This document shows positions 31,995-34,472 of a DNA stretch of 34,472 nucleotides, piece after piece. Origin of the DNA: Alphaproteobacteria bacterium (GTDB lineage Bacteria > Pseudomonadota > Alphaproteobacteria > SHVZ01); NCBI GenBank assembly GCA_016869375.1, contig VGEH01000035.1, forward strand, positions 1 to 34,472, in the 5' to 3' direction. The number at the start of each line of letters is the position of its first letter. The stretch's first letter is position 1. A program made the translations under genes and the position numbers. The notes under the pieces are model-generated. The model did no database searches, had not been told where the DNA came from, and saw only the letters and a list, made by a program, of their open reading frames with translations.

Positions 31995-32995
31995 TCATCA
32001 GCCGTACTCCCTTCCGGCTCTCGCTCTTCGGCGGCGGCACCGACTATCCGCAATGGTACCGCCAGCATGGCGGCGCCGTGCTCGGCACCACAATCAACAA
32101 ATACTGCTACATCACGGTGCGCGAGCTGCCGCCCTTCTTCGAGCACAGGCACCGCATCGTCTATTCGCGCATCGAGCTGGTACGCGAGATCGACGAGATC
32201 ATCCACCCCTCGGTGCGCGCCGTGCTCCAGTCGCACCCGATCCCGGCCGGCATCGAGATCCATCATGACGGCGACCTGCCGGCGCGCTCAGGATTGGGCT
32301 CCTCCTCCTCCTTCACCGTCGGCCTGCTGAACGCGCTGTTCGCGCTCAAGGGCCAGATGTCGAGCAAGAAGCGCCTCGCCGACGAGACCTTGCGCATCGA
32401 GCAGGAGGTGATCGGCGAGGCGGTCGGCAGCCAGGACCAGATCTGGGCCGCCTATGGCGGGCTCGGGCGCATCAACTTCAATACCGATGGCAGCTACGAT
32501 GTCGAGCCGGTGATCATGGGCGATGCGCGCAAGCGCGAGCTCGAGGAATCGATGCTGCTCTGCTTCACCGGCATCTCGCGATATTCGGTCGAGGTGGCGA
32601 AGGACAAGATCGCCAACCTGGAAGCCAAGGCGCAGAACCTCCGCACCATGCGCCAGATGGTCGACGAGGCCGAGGCGATCCTGAAGAGCCCGAAGCGCCC
32701 GCTCGCCGAGATCGGCAAGCTCCTGCACGAGAGCTGGATGCTCAAGCGCGAGCTCGCCGGCTCGATCACCACCAACCTCATCGACGAGATCTACGAGGGC
32801 GCGATGAGCGCCGGCGCCCTCGGCGGCAAGGTCCTCGGCGCCGGCGGCGGCGGCTTCATGGCCTTCTTCGTGCCCCCCGAGCGCCGCGCCGCCGTCTGCG
32901 CACGCCTCGACAAGCTGATCCAGGTGCCCTTCAAGATCGGCAGCCCGGGCAGCCGGGTCATTGTGTATGAGCCGGGTGGGCAGGTGGAGGAGTAG
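31991..32995 (+). CDS. GHMP-family sugar kinase (HddA-like heptose-7-phosphate 1-kinase)
   Basis: A 334-residue GHMP kinase. It starts MIISRTPFRLSLFGGGTDYP, the pattern of HddA and related anomeric sugar kinases, has the ATP loop LPARSGLGSSSSF (96-108) and the C-terminal GKVLGAGGGGFMAFF. In the family it phosphorylates the anomeric position of D-glycero-D-manno-heptose 7-phosphate (HddA) or of fucose. The neighbouring guanylyltransferase would then make the GDP-sugar. The isomerase GmhA and phosphatase GmhB that complete the heptose route are not in the window. It is the last gene of the plus-strand sugar cluster. Confidence 0.84.
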   Translation: MIISRTPFRLSLFGGGTDYPQWYRQHGGAVLGTTINKYCYITVRELPPFFEHRHRIVYSRIELVREIDEIIHPSVRAVLQSHPIPAGIEIHHDGDLPARSGLGSSSSFTVGLLNALFALKGQMSSKKRLADETLRIEQEVIGEAVGSQDQIWAAYGGLGRINFNTDGSYDVEPVIMGDARKRELEESMLLCFTGISRYSVEVAKDKIANLEAKAQNLRTMRQMVDEAEAILKSPKRPLAEIGKLLHESWMLKRELAGSITTNLIDEIYEGAMSAGALGGKVLGAGGGGFMAFFVPPERRAAVCARLDKLIQVPFKIGSPGSRVIVYEPGGQVEE

Positions 32996-33080
32996 GGCCT
33001 CGCTCGGGCTTCCCCCAACAACTAGCCGAAAGATGATGGTCGCCGAACCACTTCAAATAGACCACGCCGCCATCAGTCAC

Positions 33081-33764
33081 TCACCGCATATTGCCAGGCG
33101 AGGGCGAGCCATGTGCGATGCCGTAGTGCAAGCGAAGTCCGTCAAGGAACTCGCGCTGGCCCCCGTAGCTAGGATGCCGAATTAGCACTGCGGGAACACC
33201 AATCTCCTGCAATCCGGCATGTGCATCGCGTCCAATGGCAATGACCGACTTCGGAGCGATTGCCCGCAAAAGCCGGCTCAAGATCGGGTCGCACTCTGCA
33301 CGCTCCCGTCGGGTATGGCACCTATTTGAAAGAGGGTCACCCGGCTCATGAGGATGAAGCGGAAAAATGTTCCAAAGAAATATGGGTTGATCGATCAAGC
33401 GAAGAGCCTGCCAAACAACGGCCGCTGTTCGCTCTCGCATAGGCGGTCCCTTGGTTGCTCGCTTCAACGAGTTCAGCGACCACAATGCACCGTGAGGTGT
33501 GATATGGAGATCGTCGGTCAGTGCAAGCCCTGTTCGACGACCTCCCCTATAGCCGAGATCTCGTGCGATCCAAACCGAGGCGCCCTCAGCGCCTATAGCC
33601 GCATTAAGCACGGCCTCTAGATTGCGACGCCTAATTCGCGGCGCATCTGCAACGTCATGGTCGGGGCAAACGTCTATGTAAGGGTTGAAAACGTTCGCGA
33701 ACCTTAGACGCCCCAGATCCCCGACAATCGCGGCGGCTTCGTCTCGGACGCGCGGACGGTTCAT
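33081..33764 (-). CDS. Uracil-DNA-glycosylase-superfamily protein
   Basis: A 227-residue protein. NVFNPYIDVCPDHDVADAP near the N-terminus, ARDLGYRGGRRTGLALTDD, LWNIFPLHPHEPGDPLSNR and the closing IRHPSYGGQREF resemble a little-studied branch of the UDG superfamily, in which a NP/DP loop and an HPS loop form the base-excision site. It may remove uracil or another damaged base from DNA; activity is unproven. It overlaps the upstream gene by 4 nt, so both are made together. GC content is visibly lower than in the sugar cluster, which suggests acquisition by transfer. Confidence 0.75.
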   Translation of the reverse strand: MNRPRVRDEAAAIVGDLGRLRFANVFNPYIDVCPDHDVADAPRIRRRNLEAVLNAAIGAEGASVWIARDLGYRGGRRTGLALTDDLHITPHGALWSLNSLKRATKGPPMRERTAAVVWQALRLIDQPIFLWNIFPLHPHEPGDPLSNRCHTRRERAECDPILSRLLRAIAPKSVIAIGRDAHAGLQEIGVPAVLIRHPSYGGQREFLDGLRLHYGIAHGSPSPGNMR

Positions 33765-34420
33765 AGTGGCGCTTGATAGGTAATCGAGTGAGCCAACAAG
33801 TCCACCTGCACCGTTCCCCCTCGGTTCGCACGCAACTCGCGAAATACCCTAAACCCCTCCAGGATCGCCAGCTCCCACTGCCACAGTGGACGCGTCTCGA
33901 CCTCGTATCCCTTTACGAACTCCCTTATCGATTTGAGCAGGGAGTAATCGAGACTGGTTACGGCCCGAAAGTCCTGCAAACGAGATCCCTGATTGAAGAC
34001 CCACGTCGCAATGCCTTCCTCAATCAGGATGGCTCGCGCGCCGTCTTGGTTTTCATCGATGTCAGGCTTGCTCTTCCTCTTGACCTTGAAGAGCGCCCTG
34101 AGAACAGGAGACCACCCGAGGATTGCCGCATAGGACAGGTGGAAGACATCGTGGAACCTATAATCGTCCGCTGGAACCCGATTGTCGGTTAGCCGATCAC
34201 CGATAAAAATCCCGTTGCACTTCTGGAAGACATAGACCTTTCCCCCAACCTCCTTCTCGCGGAACTCGATCGCAAACTGGCGAGGGAGCTTCTCATCTTG
34301 GTCCTCGTTCTCGTCAAAAAGCGGGCCCCATTTTTTCTCCAGCGGCCAACGCCCAAGTGCCTTAGCCTGGATTATTCGTGACGGGGGCTGTCTCGATGCG
34401 GCGGGCGTAGCATAACTCAC
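33761..34420 (-). CDS. MazG C-terminal-domain-like protein
   Basis: A 219-residue protein starting at GTG 34420, with an in-frame stop four codons upstream. GDRLTDNRVPADDYRFHDVF, ILGWSPVLRALFKVKRKSKP, ARAILIEEGIATWVFNQ and the C-terminal WELAILEGFRVFREL match, as I recall, the C-terminal domain found behind a MazG nucleotide-pyrophosphohydrolase domain. The MazG domain itself is not in this frame; it may have been lost, be encoded just beyond the window edge, or be separated by a frameshift. Its 3' end overlaps the UDG-like gene by 4 nt. The two could act together on damaged nucleotides or foreign DNA; this is inference. Confidence 0.65.
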   Translation of the reverse strand: MSYATPAASRQPPSRIIQAKALGRWPLEKKWGPLFDENEDQDEKLPRQFAIEFREKEVGGKVYVFQKCNGIFIGDRLTDNRVPADDYRFHDVFHLSYAAILGWSPVLRALFKVKRKSKPDIDENQDGARAILIEEGIATWVFNQGSRLQDFRAVTSLDYSLLKSIREFVKGYEVETRPLWQWELAILEGFRVFRELRANRGGTVQVDLLAHSITYQAPL

Positions 34421-34472
34421 TGATATCGTTTAGGATTTGGTTGTCTAAGCCGGTCCTTCACAAGAGCAGGGA

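Overview
The window is about 34.5 kb of GC-rich DNA that reads like an alphaproteobacterial chromosome, possibly a soil Rhodospirillales/Rhizobiales-type organism. The basis is the short prolyl-tRNA synthetase without the editing insertion, an LdtR-type MarR regulator, valine-catabolism genes, frequent GTG starts, 1-4 nt start/stop overlaps and G/C-rich palindromic intergenic repeats. No tRNA, rRNA, transposase or integrase gene was seen.

Left part (1-6709, minus strand): a stand-alone receiver protein; a lipoprotein-release module (permease and LolD) overlapping proS; an LdtR-like regulator; and the valine-degradation pair 3-hydroxyisobutyryl-CoA hydrolase and 3-hydroxyisobutyrate dehydrogenase.

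The highlight is 6842-10741: a compact type VI-A CRISPR-Cas locus. A 1188-residue protein with two R-x4-H HEPN motifs (R457/H462 and R1029/H1034) is recognisable as Cas13a. Directly behind its stop codon lies a short array of 36-nt repeats with 30-nt spacers, whose repeat hairpin (CCCCG, 7-nt loop, CGGGG) and repeat end (GGGGACTGCACC) resemble Cas13a direct repeats. There is no cas1/cas2, the array decays away from cas13a, and the locus lies between two copies of a 119-bp sequence, the 5' end of the hydrolase gene. The second copy is fused to a fragment of a virginiamycin-B-lyase-like gene, so this is a recombination scar around an acquired island.

Middle part (11341-17886): an EamA exporter, divergent from a plus-strand run encoding aconitase X large and small subunits, a ureohydrolase, an orphan peptide/opine-type solute-binding protein and a Cys-type sulfatase, suggesting uptake and breakdown of small nitrogenous or sulfated compounds.

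Right part (17883-32995): four paralogous TPR-GT41 (OGT/SPINDLY-like) glycosyltransferases, three on the minus strand and one divergent. The divergent one leads into a plus-strand gene set with a TPP-dependent E1 alpha/beta pair, a ColD-like PLP sugar 3-dehydratase (His replacing the catalytic Lys), two SDR sugar enzymes (one GDP-fucose-synthase-like), and an HddC/HddA-like guanylyltransferase and kinase. Together they look like a pathway for an unusual GDP-activated deoxy-, possibly branched, sugar next to protein glycosyltransferases that might use it.

The right end (33081-34420, minus) has visibly lower GC and carries a two-gene unit: a uracil-DNA-glycosylase-superfamily protein and a MazG C-terminal-domain protein, probably acquired.
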